Part shown: positions 1 through 12,012 of the stretch, one piece after another
Position numbering within the stretch: the stretch's first letter is position 1
Layout: every line of letters begins with the position of its first letter
DNA from: Deinandra increscens subsp. villosa
Lineage: Eukaryota; Streptophyta; Magnoliopsida; Asterales; Asteraceae
Length of the DNA: 64,000 nucleotides
Direction of reading: 5' to 3'
NCBI GenBank assembly: GCA_039602395.1
Contig: JBCNJP010000025.1
Location: 54,286,555-54,350,554, forward strand
The notes under the pieces: generated by a model
Told to the model about the DNA's origin: nothing
Seen by the model: the letters and a program-made list of their open reading frames with translations, nothing else
The model's database searches: none
Program-made: the position numbers and the translations under genes

Positions 1-83
1 GAATACGATCCGATCAGGGATGTTACATCCACTCCACCCCCTCCCGCCCCCGCCCCCCCTAATGAATTTCGTCAGAGGAATTT

Positions 84-1110
84 CTAATTTAAGGCTTTAA
101 ACAAGTGAGGATACCTCTTCCTCATGTCCTCCTCGGACTCCCAAGTGAAATATGGACATCGGCGAGTGTCCCACTTCATCTTAACCATAGGAATCTTTTT
201 GCTCCTCAATTTCTTCACCAGGTGCTTGACTATCTCTGTCGGCCTCTCCGTGAACTTTAGTTTCTCATCAACTCGAAAATGGCACTCCATGTCGTGTCAC
301 AATCTCATCCACATACAACTTAGCAAAACACTCTAGGGAATACGTTTCCTTGATCGCACGGAAGTGCCAACTTAGTTAAGCAGTCCACAATTACCCATAT
401 AGCGTCATTGCCATTACTAGTACTCGGAAGTTTCATCATGAAATACATCGTAAATAACTCCCACATCCATATCGGGAACTTTAACTATTGCAAGTATCTA
501 GAAGGTTTCTGATGCTTTACTTTAACTTGTAAACAAGTTAATCTTTTCTCCATAAATCTGCGATAGCCTTCTTCTTGCCTGGCCATCACTAATTTGTCCT
601 CAAGTCCTGGTACATCTTATCAACTCCCTGGTGCATTATGTACTTAGATTTATTTTCCTTGTTGAGAATTAACTCCATTAGACCTCCAACCTTAGGCACC
701 CGGATCCAATTCCCTATTCTGAGTATACCCTCTGATCCGGTTGTCAATCCTCTGATAATTCTATCATTTTCCTCCTTTTCCTCATTACTATCCTCTAGTT
801 CCTTTTTTGACCTTCTCTGATTTCCTCAATCAAGCTCACTCGCACATCTATTCTCATAGCCGTACTCGAAGCGGTTTTAATTTAAATTTCCTACTCAAGG
901 CATCAACTACAATGTTGGCTTTACGTGGGTGGTATTTGATCTCACACTCATAATCACTTAGTACTTCCATCCAACGCTTCTGTCACATATTCATTTGTAG
1001 GCGAAACTCGCATACGAGCTAGGCTCGCTGTCCTTAAAGAAGAAGATGTTATCCTTTGCATCGGAGACTCCTTTGTAAAGTTTTAACTGGTTGTCATTAT
1101 TCTTGTAAGG
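84..1110 (-). pseudogene. Chromovirus-like Ty3/gypsy pol fragment (RNase H, integrase)
   Basis: Read on the minus strand, the end of an RNase H domain lies near 1010-870, with a KYHPRKANIVVDALSRK-type tail. It is followed by integrase zinc-binding and core remnants (about 640-300, including an AIWVIVDCLTK motif) and by a 68-residue C-terminal piece (290-84) with KIPMVKMKWD and FTWESEEDM, typical of the integrase end of chromoviruses (Tekay-like). Many stops and frameshifts and a deletion in the integrase core show that it is dead. Its boundary with the Athila-type piece to the right lies somewhere in 1020-1110. The lineage is inferred from motif style only. Confidence 0.75.
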
Positions 1111-1253
1111 GATATCTCCAGGGGCTTAATCTCAACGGGATCGTATGGATATACCTTTTTCATAGTGAAATATCCTATCCACCATGATTTTAACTTTCCT
1201 GACAATAGGCAAAGTATGGAATTATGTAGTAAGACAAGATCTCCTTCGTGGAA
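1111..1253 (-). pseudogene. Athila-type integrase C-terminal piece, left of inserted LTR
   Basis: The minus-strand translation contains EGDLVLLHNS and a GKLKSWW motif followed by a VYPYDPVEI-type end, the usual C-terminal tail of Athila-lineage integrases. The matching upstream part lies at 3740 and beyond. The two are separated by a solo LTR, and the reading frame resumes across the insertion when the LTR and one copy of the 5-bp duplication are ignored. Several substitutions from the family consensus show decay. Confidence 0.75.
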
Positions 1254-3739
1254 TGTAACACCCGTGTCCGACCCATTTATAAAACCGACCCGAATTTGAA
1301 TTTGTAACGCAAATCGGATTTTTGATTCAATGATTACCGGAAGAATTTATCTAAATTAAACATTAAAATTATGTCCGGGATATTCCATAATCATTTTCGA
1401 AAGCAAAATAATAAATTTGGAAAGTTTTAGGTTAAACAATCTGCTTAAAACAAAAATAAAGCAATTTTTGGTGATTTCGGTATTCGATTTATCGTTTATC
1501 GGGAATCTCCGGGTCTTTAACTCAAAATATATAACTTGGAATATCCTACAATCATTTTATAACATTAAAACCCATTGGTTAAATTATAGATCAATTTTGT
1601 TAATTAAAACGCAAATAAATGAATTTACCATTTTCCGTGCAAATCCGGTATTAACCGGGAGTCACGTAAACTTCAAAGATCATATTAATGTTCCTTAGTG
1701 TTTTATAAGGTCATTATAAGTTGCTCATAAAATTTTAGAGGTTAACGAGTTAAAACGAGCTCAAACGAGTGAAAAGAAGAAAAAAAAATCAAATTCTGAC
1801 CACCCCCACCTCGGCGTATCGCGAGTGGATGATCCTGGTTTGGCACTATGCACGAACCACCCACCTATGCAGAATCGAGATCAGGTCGAGTTTGAGCCAC
1901 GTTTTCATTACTTGGGCTCCAAAATTCGGCTCATACACGTCGTTTTTGCTTGGATTATCACCCTAGACACCTGTAGCAACCTCATGCGAACTCAAAGACT
2001 ATAAATAGATTGTCCACGAATCTCACCAATTTCTTCAATCTTCACCATAAAAACCCTAAAACGCACCAGAACTTTCTTCCTTCAAATTCGATCAATCCAG
2101 GAGGCTTCTGAAATTGAAATTCTGCAGTCCCACATTATTAGGTATGCTTAAAAATAACCTATCTCAGTTTTTGATAATATTGTGTCTAAGTAGGGTTTCT
2201 AAAAATATGTAAAAATTAGGGTTCTTGAGCTTGTTTTGCTAAAATCGAGTAATCGGGTTGGAATTAGGGTCTGAATTTTTGTAGTTAATCCTAAAATAAT
2301 GTGTTTTAAGAAAGCCCTAAGTTAATTTCAAGTTTCGGGAAAGTTTGGTATTTTATCTAAAAATCGGTCAAAATTAGGGTTTTCGTAACATTATTCTGCC
2401 CAAATTGAGTAAACAGTGTTGTATTAAAGTTTGATATTTTGAGGAATATTATATTATATAATAATGAATAAAACCCTAAGTTTTTACAATTTTATAAAAC
2501 GTTTCGCTATTTATTTAATAAATACATTAAAACTAGGGTTTTCACGACGTTGTTTTGCTAAAATTGAACAAACGAGTTAAATTTAGGGCTATTCTTTTAA
2601 GGTATATTATAAAACAATATTTTAAGTAAAAGCCATAATTTTATTTCATTTAATAAAATATTTTGCTATTTATTTGGTAAATATTTCAAAATTAGGGTTT
2701 TGAATATGATTATTTAATATTAAACAAACCAAAAGGTATTAGGACTTGGTTTTTGGTCTTAGATCATGTTTATACATAAAATAAGAGTATATGAGTCCAA
2801 AAGGTGATAAGTAAATAAATAAATCATAATTAATCGATAAAAGGTAAAATGGTCTTTTTAAATAGAACATAACTCTCCTTAAGTTCATCGTGCCTTTAGA
2901 ACTATAATCATTATCGTTCCCCATTCATTTAGCATGTCCGTTCGATAGGATAATCAATAAGTTGTTATCTCTCGCAAATTGGTTCTACCTCTCGTATCCG
3001 ATCTACTTATCAGGTGAGTAACCACTAAATCCCCCTTTCTTTTAAAATGGGATATGACTCAATATTCAATTTGTATTATCATTACTAATGGTGATTCATT
3101 CGAATGATAATCCGACTTGTGAGAAATCATAGCTCCATATCTTTAACCTTTTTGGGGTGCAACATGTATCTTCATTCTAAATTATTTCTCTAAACGTTGT
3201 GCGATTATATGTTGATTGAATGAATACTATGTGGAATTGTTTATGGAAATCTCTACATGCTAATACTGCCAATCTATCTTTATATGGTGAAACTATGCTA
3301 TTCTATGTGACAATCTACCTCTATATAAGGAAACTATGATATCCTATGTGATTGAATGTTTGTTATGATTACTTGTTTTATTAATTGACTGACTGTATAT
3401 CTGAACGTATCTCTTGTCACATATATCGCATATGTTAAAAATATATTTTATAAACTTATGTTTACTTACCAACTACTTTTCTAGTTGACACTTGATTTCA
3501 TACATGTTGCAGTAATCGATACTTGAGCTATGTTGTGATCATGCTAGGATTGCTGGACCTAGATTAAAGACATTAAATCAGTTTGATATGTATTACTACA
3601 TGTTTAATATTCTTGTACAACATCTTAAATTGATTAATGAAAAATGGCATGTTTAAGTATTACAACTTATTTTAGTTGTCATGTGCATCTAAACAATCAT
3701 TGCGCCCCGACATATTCCGCCGTCGATTGGGGTGTGACA
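1254..3739 (+). mobile_element. Solo LTR of a Ty3/gypsy element (2486 bp)
   Basis: The segment begins TGTAACACCC and ends GGGGTGTGACA, a TG...CA form common to long plant gypsy LTRs. It is flanked by a perfect 5-bp target duplication TGGAA (1249-1253 and 3740-3744). No coding sequence or second LTR of the same family is attached, so it is a solo LTR. It sits inside the integrase C-terminus of a minus-strand Athila-type element. The interior is AT-rich with a TATA box near 2000 and repeated 'aattagggtttt' runs at 2200-2700. The short open frames inside it are not considered genes. Confidence 0.85.
1999..2008 (+). promoter_or_regulatory. TATA box of the solo LTR
   Basis: CTATAAATAG lies about 745 bp into the LTR and is followed by a leader-like stretch rich in 'aaaccctaaaa'. 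This is the expected U3/R arrangement and supports plus orientation for this LTR. Whether it is still active cannot be told from the sequence. Confidence 0.5.
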
Positions 3740-4870
3740 TGGAATTCCTTCACCTTATTCAAGTTCTTATCGTGGAGTGCGTTCTTTATATATGCTGGAA
3801 TTGGAATATGCATACTCGCACAATTACTAGAGCTCATTTATTTGACTCAATCAAGCTTATCCAGCTTCCATTAGATCAAGGTTTTCAGCACGCAAGGGCC
3901 AGTACGCCATGCATTCCATCTCCACAGGAAGGTGACATGTCTTACCATACACCATTCAAAATGGAGTGGTCCCTATAGGGGTCTAATGAGCTATTCTAAA
4001 AGCTCAAAAAACATCGTTAAACTTATCTGACCAATCCTTTCTATTATGTCCCATTGTTTTTTCCAAGATTCATTTAATTCCTCAACTGGTCACTTCGGCT
4101 TGTCCATTTGTTTGCGGCTGGTAAGCAGTGGATAGTCGATGGGTGGCCTTATATTGAGTTAGGGCATTATAAAGTTTGGAATTTCAAAAGTGTGTCCCCC
4201 GATCACTAATAAGAGTCTTTGGTGCCCAGAATCTAGAAAAAACTTCTTAAGGAATCTTACAACTACTCACCCGTCATTTGTAGGTAAGGCTTCTGCCTCG
4301 ACCCATTTGGACACGTAATCAATGGTGATCAAGATGTAGTTGTTTTCTTTTGAAGTTGGGAATGGTCCCATGAAATCTAACCCCCAAACGCCAATGATCT
4401 GACAAATCTAGATGTTATTTTGCGATATTTTGTTTTTGGCCAAGATATTCCGCGCTCTCTAACAAGCGTCAAATGCCTGCACCTAGTTGTGAGCATCCCT
4501 ATGAATTATGGGCCAGTAAAGTTCAGAATCAAGAACCTTCCTGGTCGTGTAGTTGGCCTCGTGATGGCTACCAGATGAACCTTCATGATAATGTTTCAAA
4601 ATGCTAGTGGCTTCAGGGCCATGAACACACCTTCTGATAATCTGGTCAACACACCATTATACCACTAGCAAGATAGTTTGCCAGGTTTGAAACCAGGGGT
4701 CTTCTGCCATCTCAAGCATCTCAAGAAATTATGTGAGGAATTCCTCATTGATTTCATCTTCTTTCTTCTCAACAACATCTTCCAACCGAGATAGGTAATC
4801 AGCTGTAGTGTTTTCAGCACCTTTCTTATCCATATTTCAATGTCAAATTCTTGAAGCAGCAGGATCCAAA
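3740..4870 (-). pseudogene. Athila-type integrase, N-terminal and core part, decayed
   Basis: The minus-strand reading gives a damaged zinc-binding region (about 4690-4450) and a catalytic-core start with GLDFMGPFP and YILITIDYVSKWVEA (about 4390-4290). It continues to an AYIKNALHDK-like stretch just before the solo LTR at 3739. In-frame stops are frequent. It lies directly downstream of the RT/RNase H piece at 4927-6282, in the normal pol order for Ty3/gypsy elements. Confidence 0.75.
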
Positions 4871-4926
4871 AGATGAGTCTGGGTATTGCATCTTATTTTC
4901 GAAAAAGGTGTCTGATTGCAGCATTA

Positions 4927-6282
4927 TTAGTGAAGATAATCGTCGTGGATAACACCATATATGAACGGAATTGGGCAAGAGCAAGAACCACTGTCATCAT
5001 CTCTCTCTCTCTCTCTTTCTCTATCTATCTCTCTCAGAGTAACTGTATAGTTCTCCTGAGCATCGTTTAGGGTTTTGCTAACATAATAAACGGGGTGGAA
5101 ATGATTTTCCTTATGTTTCCCTAGCACTGCACCTATCGTGTAATCACTAGCGTCGCACATGATCTCGAATAGGAGAGACCAGTCAGGTGGAGTCGTAATT
5201 GGTGCTTTAACAAGCTTATCTTTGAGGATAGAGAATGCTTTCATACAACTTTCATCGAAGCTGAAAATGGCTTCCTTTTCAAGCAGTTTTGTCAAGGGTC
5301 GAGAGATTTTTGAAAAATCCTTGATGAAATGCCAGCAGAACCCTGCATGTCTAAAGAAACTACAAATGGCACGAACGAAAGAAGGGGGGTGGTAATCGAG
5401 AGATGGTGTCAATTTTGGGTTTATTCACCTCTATTTCAGCTTGAAGAATTTTATGACCCATCACTATTCATTGACCATAAAGTGGCATTTATCCCAGTTG
5501 AGAGCCATATTAGATATTTCACATCATGTGAGAATTTTCTTCAGATTCTGCAGGCAGTGATCAAAGGATTTGCCAAAGACTGAAAAATCATCCATGAAAA
5601 TTTCCATGAATTTGTTTATCATGTCGTGGAAAATGGCAACCATGCATCGCTGAAACGTGGAAGGAGCATTACAGAGACCAAAAGGCATCCTTCGGTAAGC
5701 GAAGGTTCCGTAGGGACACGTGAAGGTCATCTTCTCTTGGTATTCTGGGTCAATCGGGATGTGTAAGTACCCAGAAAAACCATCAAGAAAACAATAATAC
5801 ATGTATCTTGAAAATCATTCAAGCATTTGGTAGATGAAGGGGAGGAGAAAATGATCTTTCCTGGTAGCACCATTGAGCTTTCGATAGTGTATGCAGACTC
5901 TCCAGCCGGTGATTGTGTGAGTAGGAATCATTTTGTTTTTGTCATTTGTGATGATAGTCATTCCTCCCTTCTTTGACACCACCTGGATAGAGCTAACCCA
6001 CGGGCTATCAGAGTTAGGATAAATGAGTCCAACGTCAAGGAGTTTGACAACCTCCTTCTTAACCACTTCTTGAACGTTGCGGTTCACCCTTCGTTATGGT
6101 TGGACGAGCAGTTTGTAGACATTCTCCATCAAGATTTTGCGAATGCAAACATATGGGTTGATCCCTTTTATGTATGTTAACCTCCACGCGATTGCCTTTT
6201 TGTGCTTCTTCAGGACTTCCAGCAATGCTTCTTTCATTAAGCGTGCGGAAATGATCACGGGTAATTTGGAATGTTTATCCAA
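4927..6282 (-). pseudogene. Athila-type reverse transcriptase and RNase H, decayed
   Basis: Three open pieces in pol order cover RT. The first (6282-6094) is the N-terminal region. The second (6087-5815) has WRVCIHYRKLN. The third (5802-5524) has YCFLDGFSGY, MPFGLCNAPSTFQR and the catalytic FMDDFSVFG, whose MDD codons lie at 5587-5595. The piece 5412-4927 carries the RT thumb and the start of RNase H (MCDASDYTIGAVLG, VYYVSKTLNDAQ). FMDDFSVFG with a FLDGFSGY motif is typical of Athila. A CT microsatellite at about 4998-5037 has expanded inside the RNase H coding region, giving an Arg-Glu repeat and breaking the domain. Stops separate the pieces, so the element cannot encode active pol. Confidence 0.85.
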
Positions 6283-6299
6283 AAAAGCATACTTAAGGT

Positions 6300-7320
6300 G
6301 ATCAGGGAGTTCTTTGAGTTCGAGAGAAGGTGGCTCTTCAGCGACTATTTGCTATTCAGGGCCCTTTTCTTCACAGTCGGCTTCTATGGCCTGGATGGAT
6401 TCTTATAGAATTCTTTCTGCATTTTCTTCAGAAAGGTGGGCCTCCTCTTCTAGGAATTCATGAGGATTTTATTTTTCTTCTTCTTCTGCTTCTTCTTCCT
6501 TAGGGTACCAGGGTGGGTCATCAGAAGACGGGTATACGGGTGATCGTTTGACTTCTATAGAGAGCTTATCCCCTCCGAGCCGCAATGTGATGTGTTGGTT
6601 GCTTGTGTTGATCATAGCCTTCCAAGTGTTTATAAAACGTCATCCGAAAAGGAGAGGGGTTTCTTCAAGGACGATGAAGTCGGTAGGGATATGTACAGCG
6701 TCGACATGGACTAAGACGTCCTTGATCACTCTCTTTGCATAACGAATCGATCGATCAGAGAGAAAGATAGGTAAACGTAAAGGGGTTAGTTTTCCTAGTC
6801 CCAAACACTCAAAAATAATAGCGAGCATCAAGTTTATACCTAGACTCTCGTCAATAATGGCATTTCTTATAGACCTTGTCTTGAAAAAACATGGAATAGA
6901 CTTTTTATCAAAAAAGTTTTCAAAGTTTGATGATTGTTGTTTAGTACAAAGGATGTGCTGTAACTCCTAAATTTTTAGAGAGGTGAAAAATTCTTTAAAG
7001 AACCTTGTATGGGTATGAATTTTCTTGAGGTCTTTGAAAGAAGGCTTAGAAATGCGTACTTGGCGTGGTAGGGAAGTTTTCTTACCAATTTCACCGGAGG
7101 TGGTTGGGACAAGAGATTTGTTATATATCGGCATTTCTGGCTCCATAGTGTTTACTTTCTCTTCTTGGGGGTGAATTGTGGACCAAATGGCTTACGTCCA
7201 GCTCCTTTACTTCCAAGCAACTACTGAAGCTTTATTTCTGAGACTACATCCTCGTCGATGGTTATTTCTTCTCCCATCCATCTTCTCTTAAATTAATCTT
7301 TCAATACCTTGATATGAGAA
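6300..7320 (-). pseudogene. Athila-type protease region, decayed
   Basis: The piece 6831-6640 reads LGLGKLTPLRLPIFLSDRSIRYAKRVIKDVLVHV, matching the segment after the active-site Asp of retroviral-type aspartic proteases in Athila elements. The upstream DTG-like residues cannot be recovered with confidence. The rest (7320-6840 and 6640-6300) is an acidic linker with multiple stops. Position between the gag-like ORF and RT supports the assignment. Confidence 0.6.
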
Positions 7321-7324
7321 ACCA

Positions 7325-7789
7325 TCATTTTGGTTTTTCTTTAAAGTCACTTTTAAGAGGGGAGAAAAGTGTTTCTTTTACAAGTAATGTGTGGTTAATT
7401 TGCTCAGAGCTTATGTACTCGTTATAGTGTTCACTACACCATTTACAGATTAAAGCAGAACCCTGTATATAGGAAAAATAATTTGAAGGGGTTGATTCAT
7501 CCTCCTCAATCGGCATTATTACGTCTTCTTGTTGATAGATGCATTGTTTGGAATGAAAGATATCACATCTATAACAATAAATATTGTTTTGTGCCAGAGT
7601 GGGTGGTGGAGAAAAATAAGAAAAGTGGCCAGCGTCCTCATTTGGTGGTGTGTCATCTACTCGCATAAATGTCGGCGTTTCTGCTAGCATGTAACAATCC
7701 CTAAAGTAGTGGGGACCAGTGCAGAATTTACACCAAACGGTTTCAGGCCGTTGACCAGTAAAAACCATAATACTCATCCAGCTATTCAT
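7325..7789 (-). CDS. Gag-like ORF with short CCHC knuckle (Athila-type element)
   Basis: This 154-residue open frame contains WCKFCTGPHYFRDC, a C-x2-C-x3-H-x4-C knuckle one residue shorter than the usual retroviral C-x2-C-x4-H-x4-C. A second Cys/His-rich stretch follows (YCYRCDIFHSKQC). It lies just upstream of the protease/RT pieces on the same strand, so it probably represents the C-terminal part of gag. The knuckle resembles WCEFCGDPHNTQCC in the ORF at 62984-63829, suggesting related elements at both ends of the window. The start codon shown is only the first Met of the surviving frame. Confidence 0.5.
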   Translation of the reverse strand: MNSWMSIMVFTGQRPETVWCKFCTGPHYFRDCYMLAETPTFMRVDDTPPNEDAGHFSYFSPPPTLAQNNIYCYRCDIFHSKQCIYQQEDVIMPIEEDESTPSNYFSYIQGSALICKWCSEHYNEYISSEQINHTLLVKETLFSPLKSDFKEKPK

Positions 7790-8295
7790 CCATCCTTCAA
7801 ATATTATGTGAAAGATTTAATAAATTTAGAAAATTAAATAAAAGTTGGACCGTTAACTCTGATCTTTTCAAAGATCCTTGTATCCCTGGAAGTGGCGTAA
7901 AAAACTTGACGTGTGTGTGGTGTGTATAAAAATATGATGATAATGGGTCGTTAAACACCACTTTTGTGCAAGTTTTAAATTTATAAAACACGATAACTAA
8001 CAGTCATCATATACCACACGTTAGGGCAAGTGCACCCATCATTAGTGTAGTACAGTGATGGTAAGATACCGAGGTCATCCAAGGATACAAAAGCTCTTGA
8101 TAGTCAACCTTCATTAACGTCTAACCAGATCTAAAAGTTGGTTAGCTGGAAAAATAGTTGAAACAAAAAATAAAGATAAATGAGTTTTAGTTGAATAAAA
8201 TAAAGATAATGTCACTTGGGATGACTTTCCAAGCCTTCCTTAAGATTTTTATACGGAAGTAGAAAATGGCCCTCTCTCAGCGCAGCCAATCATAC
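7790..8295 (-). other. Leader-like region of the Athila-type element, no gene seen
   Basis: No convincing coding sequence is present. On the minus strand, a stretch reading 'gatgacctcggtatcttaccatcactg' followed by 'gggtgcacttgcccta' (about 8090-8020) resembles untranslated leader sequence of plant Athila-like elements. A canonical primer-binding site directly next to the LTR end at 8296 was not identified. Confidence 0.35.
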
Positions 8296-9200
8296 TGACA
8301 CACCCCCAAAAATCCACGTGGGAATACCACCGCAGGGAACGTGAAAAAATAGGATCTCAGTCCATTAGTTACACCAAACAACCACTAATTAATAAAAAGG
8401 TTTTACATTTTATTCAAATGATAAATACAAAGTTTTACAAGTGCCGAACCGTAGCACAATAAAGTATTAGCGTAAAACGTTGTCACCCAAGATGACGAGC
8501 TTGACAAAGACTTTAAAAGTGTTTCAAATACTCATGCATGCGTACTCATGATACTCGAACACCTGCAAACTGAGATCAACATTCTCAAGTGTCAACACAA
8601 GGTTCTGAGTTCACAGGTTTAATAGTTCAACAATAGATGAGAAGTTCAATGTAGTTGATAAGTTCAAAATAGTTAATACGTTCAAAAACCGTTGATAAGT
8701 TCAAAGTAGTTAATACGTTCAATAACCGTTGATAAGTTTAAAAAATTTCACGCGTTTAAAGCAAAACGTAACGTCATATCAAATAATAAGTTCAATGCAG
8801 TCAATAAGTTAAATGAGAAGGTGTAAATATACCATATCGATAGCTATCTAGACTATTTACAAGAATCTAGGCATGTTCATAGTCACTGAAGCTGACAGTT
8901 AAGTAAAGTTTGCCTTGTTAAATTTAGGAAAAATATAACACCCGTTCGATATCCAATCATGTTAGAGCGACCGACCCATGGTGTGGCTTGTCAGACCCAG
9001 TAGTACTACTCAATATCTCCTCGCTACATCCAAATACTAACAGTACTAAAGTAAGGACTTTCAAGTTTATTGTGCTCAAGTATTCAAGCGATATGTACTT
9101 TACCAAGATCTTAAAGAAAAATAGTTAAGTAATACATGTTATCTTCCCTGAAAGAAAAATACGTATAAGTAAAAACGGGTCGTGATCTCACCTTAAGGGG

Positions 9201-9700
9201 NNNNNNNNNNNNNNNNNNNNNNNNNNNNNNNNNNNNNNNNNNNNNNNNNNNNNNNNNNNNNNNNNNNNNNNNNNNNNNNNNNNNNNNNNNNNNNNNNNNN
9301 NNNNNNNNNNNNNNNNNNNNNNNNNNNNNNNNNNNNNNNNNNNNNNNNNNNNNNNNNNNNNNNNNNNNNNNNNNNNNNNNNNNNNNNNNNNNNNNNNNNN
9401 NNNNNNNNNNNNNNNNNNNNNNNNNNNNNNNNNNNNNNNNNNNNNNNNNNNNNNNNNNNNNNNNNNNNNNNNNNNNNNNNNNNNNNNNNNNNNNNNNNNN
9501 NNNNNNNNNNNNNNNNNNNNNNNNNNNNNNNNNNNNNNNNNNNNNNNNNNNNNNNNNNNNNNNNNNNNNNNNNNNNNNNNNNNNNNNNNNNNNNNNNNNN
9601 NNNNNNNNNNNNNNNNNNNNNNNNNNNNNNNNNNNNNNNNNNNNNNNNNNNNNNNNNNNNNNNNNNNNNNNNNNNNNNNNNNNNNNNNNNNNNNNNNNNN
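9201..9700. other. Assembly gap (500 N)
   Basis: Exactly 500 N, the same length as the two other gaps in the window, so the number is probably a placeholder rather than a measured distance. No sequence overlap between the two flanks was noticed. Confidence 0.98.
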
Positions 9701-9947
9701 ATGGAAGTTGTAGTCCCGAAGGTCAACCTAAAGGAAAACGAGGGGACCTAGTTGAATAACGAGGCTAGGAGACTAGGGGTTCGTGGGCATTTGGGGTTTT
9801 GATTAACGAAATGTTATTTATTTGACAAAAATTATATAGTGTATAAATGTTTAGTAACTTCTTATGGCATAAATGAGATGTGTTTTAATATTCTTTAATT
9901 ATTTGAATACTTAATATAATGGGTTTGAATTATGTTACAACATTAAC

Positions 9948-10230
9948 TAATAATAGTGATATTAATAATAATAATGATAATAATAATAATAATAATAATA
10001 ATATTAATAATAATAATCATAATGATGTTAATAATAATAATAATAATAATACTAATGACGATAATAATAATAATATTAATAACAATAAATGTTGTCGCAT
10101 TAACTACTAATCAACAATTATTTGAATAACACATCAATGTCTAATAATAATGTTAGTAATAATAATATTAATTAACATTAAATAGTAATGATAATATTAT
10201 TAATAATAACAACATAATAATGTTAATACT
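9948..10230 (+). repeat. AAT/ATA trinucleotide microsatellite, imperfect
   Basis: A long imperfect run of 'aataat' units with interspersed 'gat', 'cat' and 'gtt'. It yields a spurious Asn-rich open frame. It lies inside the probable LTR 8296-12014. Confidence 0.85.
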
Positions 10231-10940
10231 ATTATAATCGTCTAAAGAATCCCCAAGTTTTGTATAATACGTTTATGACTTGATTAGCATTACGAGGTTG
10301 AATGATTCATAAAAAGAATATATATATGTATATATATATATATAATATACGAAGTTGAAATGTATTTCGGTTAAAATATTATAACTATCACCAAGTAATG
10401 TAATACACGCTAATTATAAAAGTAATTCTATAATAGGATCTAATGGCTTGGGACCCATCATAAATTTTATCATGATTTATAGTTGATATACAAGTGACCA
10501 ATTTTTTTTTATCATGTGATATATATATATTTATAATATGTGTATATTTAGAAAATAATAACAAGTAATAACATGGACAAAATGATTGCAAATATATTCA
10601 AATTGCAACAATCGTTCATAAGTAATTGATGTTAAGATGCTTAGATTAAAGTAGGTTATAATTTATATTTTTCATGAAAATCCCCAAATCACGAAGAACC
10701 CTAAAAAAATGGCCTATGAAATAACTTGGAAAAACCTAAAATTAACAGAGGGGTTTTGTAGATAATGAAAAACTAGGTGGAATGGACTACTTACTTGATC
10801 AATTTGACGGAGAATTGAGCCCGGAATCGAACGAACAAGTTTGGAGCCCTAGAAATTGGGGGTTTTTGATTGCCCGAATGAAAATCGAAATTGGGAGAGG
10901 GTTTTTGATCGTGAGCAGGTCTACAACAGGTTCACGGTCT

Positions 10941-10950
10941 CAATTTATAG
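10941..10950 (-). promoter_or_regulatory. TATA box of the minus-orientation LTR
   Basis: The minus strand reads CTATAAATTG about 1.07 kb from the presumed LTR start at 12014, or about 0.93 kb after removing the nested SINE. It is followed downstream by a leader rich in 'aaccctaa'-like sequence near 10700. This supports the orientation of the LTR but rests on position and motif only. Confidence 0.4.
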
Positions 10951-11042
10951 TGAACGAGATCATGGATGGGTCAATTGTAAGCTTTAAAATTTGTTTTAAT
11001 GGAGGTTTTTAAGAAAAATGGGGGTTTTGAAAGAAACCAATA

Positions 11043-11166
11043 GCCACTTAGGTTGTAGCCTAGTGGTAAGGGGCAAAGCCTCTTTGGGAAGAGACCAAGG
11101 TTCAAACCTTGACATGGTAAAATTTGGTGTAAAATAAAAAATTAGTCGTTCAAAAAAAAAAAAAAA
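11043..11166 (+). mobile_element. tRNA-derived SINE with 14-bp target duplication
   Basis: A 124-bp unit starts with a tRNA-like head. The A box TAGCCTAGTGG is at 11056-11066 and the B box GGTTCAAACCT at 11099-11109, and the unit ends in an A tail (about 11152-11166). It is flanked by a perfect direct repeat GAAAGAAACCAATA (11029-11042 and 11167-11180). The internal pol III promoter, A tail and variable-length duplication are the defining features of a SINE. The sharp duplication suggests a fairly recent insertion, here into the probable LTR. Confidence 0.9.
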
Positions 11167-11429
11167 GAAAGAAACCAATAATTGCTTGGTTTTGAGGCGT
11201 TTTAGGTGCCATTCAACTCGAATCTTTATTTGTGACATGAAACCGATTTTAATGATGGATTAAATGATTAACTCATTCGAATTTTAGAGGTTTTGGGGGA
11301 GGTTACGGCTGTGCCGTTAGCAAAAAAAAAAATAAAAGAAACAGGGAGACACTCGTGAGAAAGAAGGAAAAGAGGTGGGCAGCCACGCTACAAGGACATG
11401 TTATAAGGAATGGAGACCGAATATGAACA

Positions 11430-11545
11430 CAAAACCAAAACTGCTCTGGTGGTTAGGAGCATAAATGAGGAGTGGGAGGTCGTGGGTTCTAACCCGGCGG
11501 CCCTCATTTTCCTTATTCTTTTGTTTAATTTTTTTTCTAACTTAA
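11430..11545 (+). mobile_element. Second tRNA-derived SINE-like sequence
   Basis: An A-box-like TGGTGGTTAGG (11447-11457) and a B box GGTTCTAACCC (11485-11495) are spaced 38 bp apart, followed by a T-rich tail (about 11505-11540). The same A box sequence occurs in the copy at 12425-12535, so these two probably belong to one family, different from the A-tailed SINE at 11043. Target duplications were not found. Confidence 0.65.
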
Positions 11546-12012
11546 ATGCACCCATAAAAACATATTTAAATCTCATAATTTATATTTAAAACCCGATCTT
11601 TCGTATAGGTTTATTTACGAATTAACTACGGACGTAAAATAAATTTGACACATAAATTTTTAAAATTAAATATTTTTTTTTTAAGTTTATCAAAATTACA
11701 TAAATGGCCCAAACTTTCAATATTTATAATTTTAACCCAAAACATTCGTACAACTATAATTTGTGTTTCAATTGCGTGCGTAACTAGTATTGCCCACATT
11801 TGCCACACGTATATAGCATACTCAAGTCCCGGTCTAATTTAAATAAATTGAAAGCTTGGATTATTGAAATACAAATTGAAATCGAAACAAAATAAATTGA
11901 AATAATCGTAAATTATACATTGAAACACCAAATAAAATGAAATGAACTTCCTTATTGAATGGATCATGGAATACGAGTCGGGTACAACGAAATGGATAGA
12001 CCATGGATGTTA

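Noticed and set aside
9919..10110. Asn-rich open frame
   Set aside because: It is a direct translation of an AAT microsatellite inside an LTR and shows no protein features.
11056..11109. Possible tRNA gene
   Set aside because: The A and B boxes are present, but an A tail and 14-bp direct repeats show a SINE; the same reasoning applies to 11447-11495 and 12436-12483.
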